Assembly (NCBI GenBank): GCA_024279935.1 | Contig: JAJRQZ010000135.1 | Span: forward strand, 24,431-88,430 | From: Bacteroidota bacterium | Lineage (GTDB): Bacteria > Bacteroidota > Bacteroidia > Bacteroidales > F082 | Direction: 5' to 3' | DNA length: 64,000 bases | In this document: in pieces, positions 30,301 through 38,836 of the stretch | How positions within the stretch are numbered: the first letter of the stretch is position 1 | How the letters are laid out: each line of letters opens with the position of its first letter | Notes under the pieces: generated by a model | Database searches by the model: none | What the model was told of the DNA's origin: nothing | Seen by the model: the letters and a program-made list of their open reading frames with translations, nothing else | Position numbers and translations under genes: made by a program

Positions 30301-30722
30301 GCGGCGACAACGGAATTTCCTTCTGGGCCGAACCCGGCCAGGGCAGTGGGTCGTTGAAATTCTACGACCTCGGGGGCAATAAGATAAAACAGTTCAACGG
30401 TGATTTCGGCGACCGGATCTACGATTGCTTTTATGCTGATATGTACATGGGCAACAGTACGTTAGATAATGATAATTTTAGTTATACGATTATACCGAAC
30501 CCGAATAACGGCAATTTTGTAATATCCTATGCCTTTTATAGGCCGTCAAATATCAACTTGATAATTTACAGCTCAGAAGGCAAACAGGTTTACCGCAATG
30601 ATTATAAGCTTGACAAGATGGGGCAGGTTTCCATTGACCTGGAGGGCATCGCGGCAGGGATTTATAGCTTGATGCTCGATGTGGGCGGGCTGCAGACTAA
30701 TAGGATGTTTATTGTCAGGTAA
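27333..30722 (+). CDS. Secreted PNGase F-family glycoamidase-like protein with LamG insert and T9SS tag
   Basis: An 1129-residue exported protein: signal peptide (1-19), first PNGase F-like half with CGEWDYTTHT (Asp80 at the position of catalytic Asp60 of Elizabethkingia PNGase F), a LamG/concanavalin-like domain inserted at about 280-470 (WNFWTFTKNVSN, MRMFLNGQLFYPGSGK, GYIDDFCVWDQEIDF), the second PNGase half with NCAEFCAKTHTF (Glu721 at the position of Glu206) and IYDRAGWCPGMQV, and a C-terminal T9SS sorting domain (about 1058-1129). PNGase F hydrolyses the Asn-linked N-glycan bond. The third catalytic residue, Glu118, has no clear equivalent in ITAGNFQELLDLKF. It probably acts on host or environmental glycoproteins outside the cell. 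Confidence 0.85.
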   Translation: MKRFPLLLLTVFLSSLIFADNGDTIVVQTIDFQTDVNPGWNAPREGKYLFPSDTISFSKILMYYTLKCDPDQSPACGEWDYTTHTKIWEHTGILDSTEYSHPRFKVNNIAPDTLLSMSSPSYYYVPWLEYSNQTEATDEVDVGDSGQMISLPFGTADDGRAQFIYTKEELQSAGLTSGDLTALVFTLSSGISFRHFSIKLRSWNDTLEADTLINYGFTTVFEKNIALVEGENQIDFAFPYYWASNEDLLLDISYDKAVGSSQMMAFQANAGETLNSSDTDNYLCFSGWDEIKIPSEVFDGIDSTITISLWQYGDPIKQPMNNSVFFGRDSLNRKVLNSHLPWSNGQIYWDAGQDGGYDRINRTAPKVSNYEGRWNFWTFTKNVSNGTMRMFLNGQLFYPGSGKKRLMDGIVDFFIGGAASNNFYEGYIDDFCVWDQEIDFQTIMTTVGMKIDSTHPYWANLRAYYKFDEGSGTLIHDSSPNGFDAIDFFGQAEWSSYKGQNRFKFGQRLANKPFIKIQQGVYDMALLDSVVKIDTFQMAAENIVFYDSLNPTQAIDTILKWPSYYAGYVYDASGNAIDSTLVAADTILYNMEYIYYGEPYEILNPWEIARFITPYGNNLSLGDGFTWVYDVTDYEPLLHDSVHITAGNFQELLDLKFYMIEGTPPRDVLNIEKIYSGYWNLKDLEDKVPPKKIAVDPLAEQWKVKTRTTGHKFDNPTNCAEFCAKTHTFSVDDQVVSTWEILQECAENPLYPQGGTWIYDRAGWCPGMQVTEQDIELSDYISGDSTTLDYNAEYDQYGTYSLETHLFSYAAFNFVNDASIVGIIAPNSLKRYSRYNPSMTAPIVELRNLGSSKLSSADIVYGPAGTTKTYHWTGDLEPMSGTRISLDAFDYEEWQTGYGHFSATVSNPNGSQDENTINDTYNSTYDDIDIYPGTIVIEFKTNKAAYQNRYEILNSDGLKIFERKNFDSETTYLDTVTLVNGIYDFYLYDSGDNGISFWAEPGQGSGSLKFYDLGGNKIKQFNGDFGDRIYDCFYADMYMGNSTLDNDNFSYTIIPNPNNGNFVISYAFYRPSNINLIIYSSEGKQVYRNDYKLDKMGQVSIDLEGIAAGIYSLMLDVGGLQTNRMFIVR

Positions 30723-30873
30723 AGCGGGAAAAAGTTGCAAAAGCCTAGTCCATTCCTCTGGCTAAATCTTTTTTGTTAGTTATACTGTATATGTTAAGAC
30801 CGTTACAAAAGACAAGAATACTTGTTCATTTTCCTGTTTAAGCAGTTAATGCAATTTCTCAGCAGCTACCAGT

Positions 30874-31844
30874 TTAGTTTTTTATCAAATATTCTTCAAT
30901 AATTCTATTAAAAGTGTTCTCATTTATAGGTTTAGGAATAAAATCATTGCAGCCTGCCAAAAACGCCAGTTCTCTTTTATCATCTGTTGTATAAGCCGTT
31001 TGTGCGATAACCGGCAATTCAGGGAAAAGTTTCTTTATTTCCTTTGTCGCTTCAAAGCCATCCATCACGGGCATTTTCAAGTCCATAAGCACAAGCTCGA
31101 TTTCTATGTTTTGCTTACAAAGCTCAATGGCATCCAATCCATGTTTTGCATGTAGCAAATGTAAATCCTTATCAATTCTTTTCAGTATTGTTTCTATTAA
31201 TAAATAGTTCAATTCCTCATCTTCTACGATAAGAATCGTATAAACATGATTCTTGATTGTATCCGGTAAGGCATTATTGATTTTATCATTACTGTTATCG
31301 ACCAGATTGACAGGCTTATACGGTATTGAGATAATAAATGTCGAACCTTTGTCCTTTTCGGACAAGAGTGTAATATCCCCCCCCCAGCAGTTTTGTGTTT
31401 TCTTTGGCGATCGACAAGCCCAAACCAAGACCTCCGACATTTTTTGTCAGTTGTTTTTTCTCCTGGGAGAAGCGCTTAAATATAACTTCCTGATTTTTCG
31501 GTTCTATTCCAATTCCAGTATCTTTTATATACAAATCAAGCTTGTCGTTTTTTAGGTGATAACCGAATTCAATAAAGCCCTCAAAAGTAAATTTCAAGGC
31601 ATTTTCCAGAAGGTTGCTGACTATTTTGTTCATCTTGGTCTTGTCGGCATGTATAGGATGTCCTTTTTGCCATGCCGGTGGTTATATCAACCCGGGACAG
31701 TTCTTCAAGCGATAAGCTGTAAACGGATTCTGTAGTATCGATTTTTTGTGCACATATAAAACATGGGTATAGTATGCATGATAAAACAATCGTTTTCAGG
31801 AACGAAATATTCTTTCTGATTATGATATTTTGCTTACTATACAT
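30874..31844 (-). pseudogene. Remnant of a TonB-receptor/hybrid histidine kinase chimera
   Basis: Three out-of-frame pieces lie in one direction. From 31844, a signal peptide followed by YSLSLEELSRVDITTG is typical of the N-terminus of a TonB-dependent receptor. At about 31670-31640 a different frame continues with HADKTKMNKIVSNLLENAL and then the ATPase boxes of a histidine kinase (KDTGIGIEPKN, GGLGLGLSIAKE). The HisKA domain and receptor barrel are missing. A run of nine C bases (31377-31385) then breaks the kinase frame; deleting one base restores TKLLGGDITLLSEKDKGSTF and joins an intact receiver domain (VLMDLKMPVMDGFE, AQTAYT, PKPINE) that ends at 30874. The arrangement is a junction plus a frameshift, so it is most likely a decayed gene. 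Confidence 0.75.
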
Positions 31845-32217
31845 TTTAAAGGTAGTATGAAGAAAGAGTTCAATATTTATACGGTTTTTATACTTTGGGC
31901 GAGCATTGACTAATATACTTCCTATCAGCATTTTTCTTTAACAACCAAGAACCCATTTCTGTATCTTACTGATAATCCGACAACTTATCAGCCTCTTTTA
32001 TCTCCTACATATTCAGTTTTATTTAAAGCCCATCAAATCTACAAAATTTTCCGTACAATAACCAATATCCTCAAAAAATTCAAGATGCACAGGCCTCGGT
32101 TTCTTAAACAAGGAGTTTTTTTGGTTTTTTTTATGGTATCAAACGGGCATATTAAACCCAGGCTATACAGCATTCCGCGATTAGGGATACTAAGAAAGAC
32201 AATGTGGGATCCTTCCG
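31845..32217. other. Stretch with no supported gene
   Basis: About 370 bases, AT-rich, between the chimeric pseudogene start and the tRNA-tail repeats. Only short frames occur and none has a recognisable domain. I see no RNA structure or repeat of note beyond short poly-A/T runs. Confidence 0.5.
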
Positions 32218-32510
32218 AAAAAAAAGCCCTGCGGAAGCGAGGCAAACTGTGATCCCGGAAGGACTTCCCGATGTCAAAAACCGGGATAGACTTCTCGTCC
32301 TCCCATAAAAAAGCCCCGCGGAAGCGAGGCAAACTGTGATCCCGGAAGGACTTCCCGATGTCAAAAATCGGGATAGACTTCTCGTCCTTCCATAAAAAAG
32401 CCCCGAGGAAGCGAGGCAAACTGTGATCCCGGAAGGACTTCCCGATGTCAAAAACCGGGATAGACTTCTCGTCCTCCCATAAAAAAGCCCCGCGGAAGCG
32501 AGGCAAACTG
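32218..32510 (-). repeat. Three 87-bp tandem repeats carrying the tRNA-Arg 3' end and its terminator
   Basis: Downstream of tRNA-Arg(UCU), three 87-bp units lie at 32250-32336, 32337-32423 and 32424-32510, plus a partial unit with its terminator at 32218-32249. Each unit repeats the last 16 tRNA bases (minus strand AGTCCTTCCGGGATCA), then a hairpin GCCTCGCTTCCGCGGGGC with a T run. Units 1 and 3 are identical and unit 2 differs at three positions. The arrangement recalls the E. coli tyrT tail repeats that begin with the last 19 bases of tRNA-Tyr. Confidence 0.9.
32226..32243 (-). terminator. Last terminator of the tRNA-Arg tail array
   Basis: On the minus strand a GC-rich stem with a TTCC-type loop is followed by eight Ts (32225-32218). 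Equivalent hairpins occur at 32313-32330, 32400-32417 and 32487-32504, one per repeat unit. Confidence 0.75.
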
Positions 32511-32584
32511 TGATCCCGGAAGGACTCGAACCTTCGACCCGCAGCTTAGAAGGCTGCTGCTCTATCCAGCTGAGCTACGAGACC
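32511..32584 (-). tRNA. tRNA-Arg (anticodon UCU)
   Basis: A 74-base cloverleaf on the minus strand: acceptor GGTCTCG with CGGGATC and discriminator A, D-arm GCTC...GAGC, anticodon stem GCAGC with loop CTTCTAA (anticodon TCT), and a T-arm with GAAGG, TTCGAGT, CCTTC. The CCA is not encoded. Its 3' end is copied in the repeat array just downstream. Confidence 0.95.
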
Positions 32585-32851
32585 AGAGCGGTGTTTCGGG
32601 CGGCAAAAGTAATTATTTTTTTGATTTATATTGCTTTTTAAATACAAATCAGAACTATTTTATTTAATTGTTGCAGATGAGCGATATTTGCATTTGCGAC
32701 TGCCAAGAACATTTGTGTTCAACAAAAAAGCAGAGGGCGATAAATCGCTGAAGGAATTACCCTTTAGCGCGGCGGCAGGGATATGTCCTGCATCCACCGA
32801 GCCTACAACATGCCCGCAAGGCTTCTCCTTTGTCATCTTTATAAAAACACA

Positions 32852-33409
32852 TTAATTCAAGGTATTCCCCACAAATATCTTTGAGTCGGCATGGCTACGT
32901 ATTTCACCTTGCATCATCGAGACATTGCTATCGATACCCAAGCTTGCTGAACCGAAGGAATAGGCCGACAGGTTGAAATTTATCGGCCCTCGCACTCCTT
33001 GTCCCAGGTTTGGCCTGATGGTGATAACTACATTACTAGCTTTCCCCGGCTTTTTCGCAGAGACCCTGTACTTGTCGATGACACCCTTAACCGTAATTCC
33101 TCCAATTCCGTTCAGCCCGCCGCCAAACCCGTTGGCAAACTGAATAACCGCATCGTTATCAGAAATATACAGGAAGTTTATTTTTGGGTCGAGCGATTGC
33201 CCATTAATGGTTTTACCGGTAAAAACGAAATCCTTATCCTCTATTTTCTTTTTCAATAACTGCCATTCGGCTTCCTCATTTTTTTTCTTAAGCGCCTTTG
33301 TGTTTTCTCTTTCCTTTTTTCTCTGCGCCTTGATTACGGTAGTCTGTGCCTCAATGGTGTTCCATGCAAAAGCAATCAACAATCCGAATATCAATACTTT
33401 GATTTTCAT
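32852..33409 (-). CDS. DUF4251-family exported protein
   Basis: A 185-residue protein with a signal peptide (1-21, ending EAQ) and a lysine-rich helix (about 27-52) followed by the DUF4251 domain: FVFTGKTINGQSLDPKINFL, the ISDNDAVIQFANGFGGGLNG stretch, then GITVKGVIDKYRV, and a C-terminal IDSNVSMMQGEIR. This is a family of unknown role found widely in Bacteroidota; periplasmic or outer-membrane location is likely from the signal. It is transcribed alone on the minus strand, just after the pepE pseudogene in the same direction. Confidence 0.85.
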   Translation of the reverse strand: MKIKVLIFGLLIAFAWNTIEAQTTVIKAQRKKERENTKALKKKNEEAEWQLLKKKIEDKDFVFTGKTINGQSLDPKINFLYISDNDAVIQFANGFGGGLNGIGGITVKGVIDKYRVSAKKPGKASNVVITIRPNLGQGVRGPINFNLSAYSFGSASLGIDSNVSMMQGEIRSHADSKIFVGNTLN

Positions 33410-33419
33410 AAGTTTATAA

Positions 33420-34159
33420 TTATTTATTAAAAAGGAAGCTCATATCGCTGCCCGAAGCGTATTCTACGGCTTCCTTGCCAAACTCGAACAAGCGAAGTTT
33501 GCGGCTACCCAGCAGCTTTATGGTTTTTCCCTCTACAAGCAACATGCTAGCCTCGCGCAAGCCTACAACTTTCGTTCCGCGATTTACGGCAAGAAACTCC
33601 TCAATTCTCTGCTGGCGTGTCTCTCCACCATGGCCTTCCGGATTTGCGTCGAGGTAATGAGGGTTATTTGAAACGGAACAAGACCCAGTGCGTCGAATGA
33701 CGGCGGTTCGTAAACAGGCATGTCATTTGTTGTTTTTAATGAAGGGCAAGCAACATTTGCACCTGCGCTCCAACCCATAAATGGCATTCCGGCCCCTGCC
33801 CTATCCCTGATTACTTCCATAATTCCAGTTTCGTGCATCTTGCCTACCAAATGGAAGGTATTTCCACCGCCAACTGCCACGGCTTCGGCACCCCTTATCA
33901 ATTCAACAGGATTTCCCGATCTGTGCACCGACTTTAATCTAAAGCCCAGCTCAGCATAGACGGCGGCAACCCTTTGCTCATAAACATTATAGCTGTCTTC
34001 CAGGCTTTCATCCGAGAGGTTAAGCCCGGCATAAGGGACAAAAACAACTTCCTTTACCTTATGCTTGTTCAAAAAATCGGCGATAAATTGCTTTGGCCAT
34101 TCCAGATACGGCTCTCCCGCCATGGTTGAATTGCTTATCAACAATAGTTTCTTACTCAT
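33420..34159 (-). pseudogene. pepE: Peptidase E (S51) gene with a one-base frameshift
   Basis: The open part encodes MSKKLLLISNSTMAGEPYL through to the nucleophile region MGWSAGANVACPS (Ser131), and on to EPPSFDALGLVPFQI, the expected S51 aspartyl dipeptidase sequence. After codon 165 (about 33661-33667) one base appears lost; in the next frame the family sequence resumes as NPHYLDANPEGHGGETR with the catalytic His, and runs to the TAA at 33420-33422. PepE cleaves Asp-X dipeptides. The broken gene lacks the His in frame, so it would be inactive unless the frameshift is an artefact or programmed. The start at 34159 is preferred over the longer frame at 34192. Confidence 0.85.
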
Positions 34160-34172
34160 ACACTTTTTTTTA

Positions 34173-36785
34173 TTATTTAAATTTGAAATCAAAATTAAGA
34201 CTTTTTCTATTAACTTCCCTCGAAAAGTATTTATACCATTTTTGCCTTATCCCCTGATCGCTTATCATCTCATTTACGGAGTCGATATCGAAACCTGCCG
34301 AAGATTTCATGGCCCTTGCCAGTTTTATTTGGATATCCTTGCTCTCGGAGGCCGTTTCCCCATGCGAATTCAATATTTGCAAATACTCGTAAGCCAGGAG
34401 AAATTGATCTTTTGCGATAAAATATTCAATGCTGCTTATGGTTAGTGATTTCATTTTCTGCTGTTTAACAAACTCGCGAAGCGATGGTAGGCTAAAATTA
34501 TACATTCCGATATTCCTTGAAACATATTCGCTTCGCAAAAGCAGATAAGTATCGATAGCATCAAAATAATCACCGCTGAACAATTGGTTTTTCACAGATA
34601 AATAATCTTGATAAAAATCGAGAACATATCCGTATTTATCAACAAGGCTATCAGTTTGACGGCTATCTAGATGACAATCGCCATTATCCTCCATCAACAT
34701 ATATGAAGATTTTATACGCTTGCCGGCAACATCGAACTGTCCGGATTTGATTTTCAATATTATATCCTTATTGTATTCGTTAAGCTTGAATTCGGCATCA
34801 AGGCAATGCCGGCCCTGCATCTTACCGATCAGCTTGCGCATGGCCCTTTTGATCACTGGATTGTCCTGTTGTTGATATTTTGCTTGGAGCTCCTCGGCAT
34901 CCTTGAGAAGGGCCGTTGCCCTGTCACCGTGCTTTGCCCAGGTTTCAAGCCGTGCTTCCTCCAAAATGCTTAATATTTTCGGCTCCGAGTAAGCCCTCAA
35001 TAGGCTATTTAGCTTTTCCACCTCATAAGTTAATATTTCACTTTGGATATGTTTGGCTTTCAACAAATTATCAAAGGCTTGCTCATTATTTCCCTTGTCC
35101 AATAAAATTTCACCATTTTGCAAAAATTCAAGGAAAACGGAATATGAAATTTCATCAAGCTCCTTTTTGTCGTAAATAATTTCAGGCTTGTCGGCAATAT
35201 ATTTCTTAAGATCGAACAATTGATAATAGGAATCATCAAGATTTGAAGTTTTCATCTTTGAGTTTATATCCTCAATCTTGAGCCGGTAGATTCCGTTGCG
35301 GACCTGTGCCTTAAACTGATCAAGCTCATCATCCTTTTCAAGATTTTTTTCATTGGATATATCTATTGCACTGTTTATCATTAAATCAGCCTCGTAAAAA
35401 GACTTCTGTTCAAGCAATACTCTTATTCTGCGTTTTTGCGCTTCCACATAAATCGAGTAAGGGCTCACGGCTATACCTGTTTCAACAAACATCTCTTTGT
35501 TCTCGCGATAAACCTCCTCTGCCTCACGGTAATAGTTTTGCGCAAATTTCAACTTCCCGCTCTGAACGGCTTTGTCCGATACTTTGAGAAACGATTCAAT
35601 CATTCCGTTCAGCGTGGAATATGCCGTATGAGCATATAATTCCGATTCCTGCAGATCGAATCGGGTTTGCAGGAGCTTAGCATTCTTCAAAAGTGACAAG
35701 GCCATTATGTTCTTTGACTTTAGAGAATATGCATTTGCAAGCTCGACAAAACCCGAATAAAGCATTTGCGGGACACTGACGTTCTCTCCATAGGCGTATG
35801 AGTCGTAATAGTCTGATATAAAATTTATTATCCTCAAATCAGACATATTGTTCAAGACAATCATCTGCCTGTAGGCAGAAACCATATACGGCTGCAATTT
35901 AAGTGACTCCCGGTAATAGTCTTCCGAAACACCTATTAGCTTTTTGACGTACGATGATTTATCTTCGAGAAAACCTCTTTTCAATTCTCTTTCCAATGTT
36001 TGCCGCGACAAGGTGTTCCAACGTTTTTCCAGTCTTTTGAAAGCAGAATATTTCTGTTTGAAACCTTCGGGGTCCAGTTTTGAGAGCTGTAAATTAGTAT
36101 CAAAATCCAGTTTGCCCAATATCACGCTCAATCTTGAGGCTTCCTGCCAGCTAAGGAAAACCCCGGAAGCGCCCTGCCTGGAAATCCTGCCCTGCTTCAC
36201 GAATTTTTTGCTCAAACTGCCGAGAAGCCGGGAATAACCATAATAATTGTTGACCAACTTAACAAACTCGTTGAATTTATTATAATCGTTTTGTGAATAT
36301 TCCATACTTGTCATTTCGGCATTTACCACAAGCCCGGCATCGGAAAAAATACGTTGGTCGGTTTCTATAAGCGTCGGCAAACGATTTTTCCCCATAGATA
36401 TTTTCCCTGAATAAATTATTTCCCCTGCTTTTGCGATTTTAAGTTCAAACTCGTAATCAGATGCTTGCAAAAGGCTGTCAACATTAAAACCCCGATAGTC
36501 ATCATCTCCTTTTATTGATATTATTATCGGTTTGGCCTCAAGTTGGATTTTACCGTTTCCAAGCAGATTGACGCTCGTATATATCTCATACTCAACTGAT
36601 ACATTAATTCCGGAGAGGTCCTTGTTATTTCCCAGTGCCAAAAGTGAAAGGATTTTCCTGCCTGGCGAGTCCTCATGCAAGCCGGATGTGTTCAAGACGA
36701 AAATCCGGGCTTGATCTTGTTGGGCAGCGGCCGTGCCCCACAGAAAAAACAAAACAACAAATAATTCGGAATAAATAAACCTCAC
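34173..36785 (-). CDS. Large exported helical repeat protein, unknown
   Basis: An 870-residue protein with a signal peptide (1-22, ending AAA) and then mostly helical, lysine/glutamate-rich sequence. Parts look like TPR or solenoid helices (KFAQNYYREAEEVYRENKEMF, LLQTRFDLQESELYAHTAY, LLDKGNNEQAFDNLLKAK). I do not recognise a named family. The exported solenoid design suggests a periplasmic scaffold, but this is inference. It lies 13 bases upstream of the pepE start in the same direction and could be cotranscribed. Confidence 0.7.
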   Translation of the reverse strand: MRFIYSELFVVLFFLWGTAAAQQDQARIFVLNTSGLHEDSPGRKILSLLALGNNKDLSGINVSVEYEIYTSVNLLGNGKIQLEAKPIIISIKGDDDYRGFNVDSLLQASDYEFELKIAKAGEIIYSGKISMGKNRLPTLIETDQRIFSDAGLVVNAEMTSMEYSQNDYNKFNEFVKLVNNYYGYSRLLGSLSKKFVKQGRISRQGASGVFLSWQEASRLSVILGKLDFDTNLQLSKLDPEGFKQKYSAFKRLEKRWNTLSRQTLERELKRGFLEDKSSYVKKLIGVSEDYYRESLKLQPYMVSAYRQMIVLNNMSDLRIINFISDYYDSYAYGENVSVPQMLYSGFVELANAYSLKSKNIMALSLLKNAKLLQTRFDLQESELYAHTAYSTLNGMIESFLKVSDKAVQSGKLKFAQNYYREAEEVYRENKEMFVETGIAVSPYSIYVEAQKRRIRVLLEQKSFYEADLMINSAIDISNEKNLEKDDELDQFKAQVRNGIYRLKIEDINSKMKTSNLDDSYYQLFDLKKYIADKPEIIYDKKELDEISYSVFLEFLQNGEILLDKGNNEQAFDNLLKAKHIQSEILTYEVEKLNSLLRAYSEPKILSILEEARLETWAKHGDRATALLKDAEELQAKYQQQDNPVIKRAMRKLIGKMQGRHCLDAEFKLNEYNKDIILKIKSGQFDVAGKRIKSSYMLMEDNGDCHLDSRQTDSLVDKYGYVLDFYQDYLSVKNQLFSGDYFDAIDTYLLLRSEYVSRNIGMYNFSLPSLREFVKQQKMKSLTISSIEYFIAKDQFLLAYEYLQILNSHGETASESKDIQIKLARAMKSSAGFDIDSVNEMISDQGIRQKWYKYFSREVNRKSLNFDFKFK

Positions 36786-36873
36786 ATCAATTAATTGAAT
36801 GGCAAATTTATCAAATTTGAGCTTTGAACGAAAAATTTCGGAATGTTGCCTGCTTTAATATTAAGTATGAAAG

Positions 36874-36957
36874 TACCCAAGATAAGACTCGAACTTACAC
36901 GACCTTGCGGTCACTGGTCCCTGAAACCAGCGCGTCTACCAATTTCGCCACTTGGGC
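36874..36957 (-). tRNA. tRNA-Leu (anticodon CAG)
   Basis: An 84-base tRNA with a long variable arm on the minus strand. The acceptor is GCCCAAG with CTTGGGT (G-U at the top), D-arm region TGGTAGACGC, anticodon stem/loop CTGGT-TTCAGGG-ACCAG (anticodon CAG), and T-loop GTTCGAGTC. Length and variable arm fit Leu. Confidence 0.93.
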
Positions 36958-36974
36958 ATTTTCAATCTCTTTTG

Positions 36975-37058
36975 TGCCCAGAACAAGAATCGAACTTGCA
37001 CTCCCTAACGGGAACATGGCCCTCAACCATGCGCGTCTACCATTTCCGCCATCTGGGC
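36975..37058 (-). tRNA. tRNA-Leu (anticodon GAG)
   Basis: An 84-base tRNA, minus strand, 17 bases upstream of the tRNA-Leu(CAG) gene in the same direction and probably cotranscribed. Acceptor GCCCAGA with TCTGGGC, anticodon stem/loop CATGG-TTGAGGG-CCATG (anticodon GAG), long variable arm, and T-loop GTTCGATTC. Confidence 0.93.
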
Positions 37059-37233
37059 TTTTGCCTTTTCAAGAAAATATTTCCGGCAAAAGCGGCTGCA
37101 AAAATAACACATATTTCTAATTTGCAAGTAAAAATTATAATAAAAATCCCAATGTTGCCTCATTTAATAAAAAACAGCATTGTTTATCGGCATTTGCAAT
37201 AAATTTTTAATTTTACGTGAAAAAAACAAAAAT

Positions 37234-38787
37234 ATGTTCTCTGAAAAAGATATTGCCCAAATAAGACAAAAGGGACTTGGAATTAAAGATGTTGAACATC
37301 AGATAGGAAACTTCAAAAAAGGTTTCCCTTTTATCAAACTTGTTGCTGCTGCAACTCCCGGGAATGGCATAGAGTGTTTCGATGATGCCGAGATTGACGA
37401 ATTAGTCAAGTTTTTCGACGATAATTGTTCTGATTACGAATTATTGAAATTCGTTCCCGCCTCTGGTGCCGCAAGCCGTATGTTCAAACATCTATTTGAG
37501 TTTATGATTTCTTTCGGGGGTAGACAGGGTGAAATTGCAAGTATGGAAAAGGACAAAAGCTTCAGCTCGGTCTATAATTTTTTCGCAAGCATCAAAAACT
37601 TTGCCTTTTATCAAGATCTTAAAAACATCATCTCCGCAAACGGATTATCACTTGACGGTTTATTGAACAAGAAAGACTATAAAACGATATTGGAGTATTT
37701 TCTTACCGACAAAGGTTTAGATTATGCAGCAATGCCAAAAGGGCTTTTGCAATTCCATACTTACGATGACGGCCCCCGCTTATCGGTGGAGGAACACCTT
37801 GTTGAAGCCGCAGTTTATGCGACCAATTCGAAAAAAATATCGAGACTGCACTTAACGGTTTCCCCTGCTCACGAAAGCAGGTTTAAGGCCACAATAGAAA
37901 AAAAATCAGATATTTATGAACAAAGGTTTGATGTAAGCTATGATATCGGGTTCTCACGTCAAATGCCTGAGACCGACATAGTTGCCGTTGACATGAATAA
38001 CCAGCCCTTCCGCAGCGGGGACGGAACGCTCTTGTTCAGGCCGGGAGGCCATGGCGCCCTTATCGAGAACCTGAACCGGGTTGACGCCGAGATCGTATTT
38101 GTGAAAAACATCGACAATATCGTCCCTGACCGCCTGCGCGGCACAACTTACAGATATAAAAAAGCAATCGGCGGCCTCTTGCTCAAGCTTCAGGAAAAGA
38201 GTTTTGAATACCTGGACATGCTGGAAGACGCCAACCTCGGCGGCGACCTGATAGAAGAAATAAGGAAATTCGCCCGGGATGAACTTTTTATAAACATCCC
38301 TGATGCCTATCATGGTTTTGATAAAATGGAGCGCATCGACTTTCTTTTCAATAAGCTTAACCGGCCTATGCGTATTTGCGGGATGGTAAAAAACGAGGGG
38401 GAGCCTGGCGGAGGCCCGTTCTGGGTGGAGAACCCCCAGGGCGTGCGTTCCTTGCAAATCGTTGAATCGTCACAAATGGACTTGACAAACAGTAAACAAA
38501 GCGAAATCGTTGCCAACGCCACCCACTTCAACCCCGTTGACCTGGTGTGCAGCATGAACGACTTCAAAGGCAATAAATTCGATTTGAGAAGATATGTTGA
38601 CCCCGAAACCGGTTTTATCTCCATAAAGTCGTTGGGAGGCAAAGACCTGAAGGCACAGGAATTACCGGGCCTTTGGAACGGCGCCATGGCCGACTGGATC
38701 ACGGTCTTCGTGGAAACGCCCATCATCACCTTCAATCCGGTTAAAACCGTAAATGATTTGTTAAGGCCCCAGCACCAGGCTAAATAG
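37234..38787 (+). CDS. DUF4301-family protein
   Basis: A 517-residue cytoplasmic-looking protein of the DUF4301 family. Marks of the family are KFVPASGAASRMFKHLFEF near residue 85, then GLLQFHTYDDGPRLSVEEHLVEA and the C-terminal PMRICGMVKNEGEPGGGPFW with VVPTN-like strand sequence following. The GASRM-type loop and the large, mixed alpha/beta arrangement recall nucleotidyl-transferase-like folds, but no reaction is known. The start is placed at ATG 37234 rather than the earlier frame start, because MFSEKDIAQIRQKGLG is the usual N-terminus. Monocistronic. Confidence 0.8.
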   Translation: MFSEKDIAQIRQKGLGIKDVEHQIGNFKKGFPFIKLVAAATPGNGIECFDDAEIDELVKFFDDNCSDYELLKFVPASGAASRMFKHLFEFMISFGGRQGEIASMEKDKSFSSVYNFFASIKNFAFYQDLKNIISANGLSLDGLLNKKDYKTILEYFLTDKGLDYAAMPKGLLQFHTYDDGPRLSVEEHLVEAAVYATNSKKISRLHLTVSPAHESRFKATIEKKSDIYEQRFDVSYDIGFSRQMPETDIVAVDMNNQPFRSGDGTLLFRPGGHGALIENLNRVDAEIVFVKNIDNIVPDRLRGTTYRYKKAIGGLLLKLQEKSFEYLDMLEDANLGGDLIEEIRKFARDELFINIPDAYHGFDKMERIDFLFNKLNRPMRICGMVKNEGEPGGGPFWVENPQGVRSLQIVESSQMDLTNSKQSEIVANATHFNPVDLVCSMNDFKGNKFDLRRYVDPETGFISIKSLGGKDLKAQELPGLWNGAMADWITVFVETPIITFNPVKTVNDLLRPQHQAK

Positions 38788-38836
38788 AGCCTGTAATCAA
38801 CATGGGTTACTTTTAATAATTATATAACTTAAAGAA

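Noticed and set aside
32039..32506. A 155-codon frame of repeated sequence over the 87-bp units, and a second 99-codon frame in another phase
   Set aside because: Both are shadows of the tRNA-tail repeats: 87 is a multiple of three, so open frames repeat by chance. No start signal or homologous family is seen.
32218..32510. CRISPR-like array
   Set aside because: The units are contiguous 87-bp repeats without spacers, they include tRNA and terminator sequence, and no cas gene is present.
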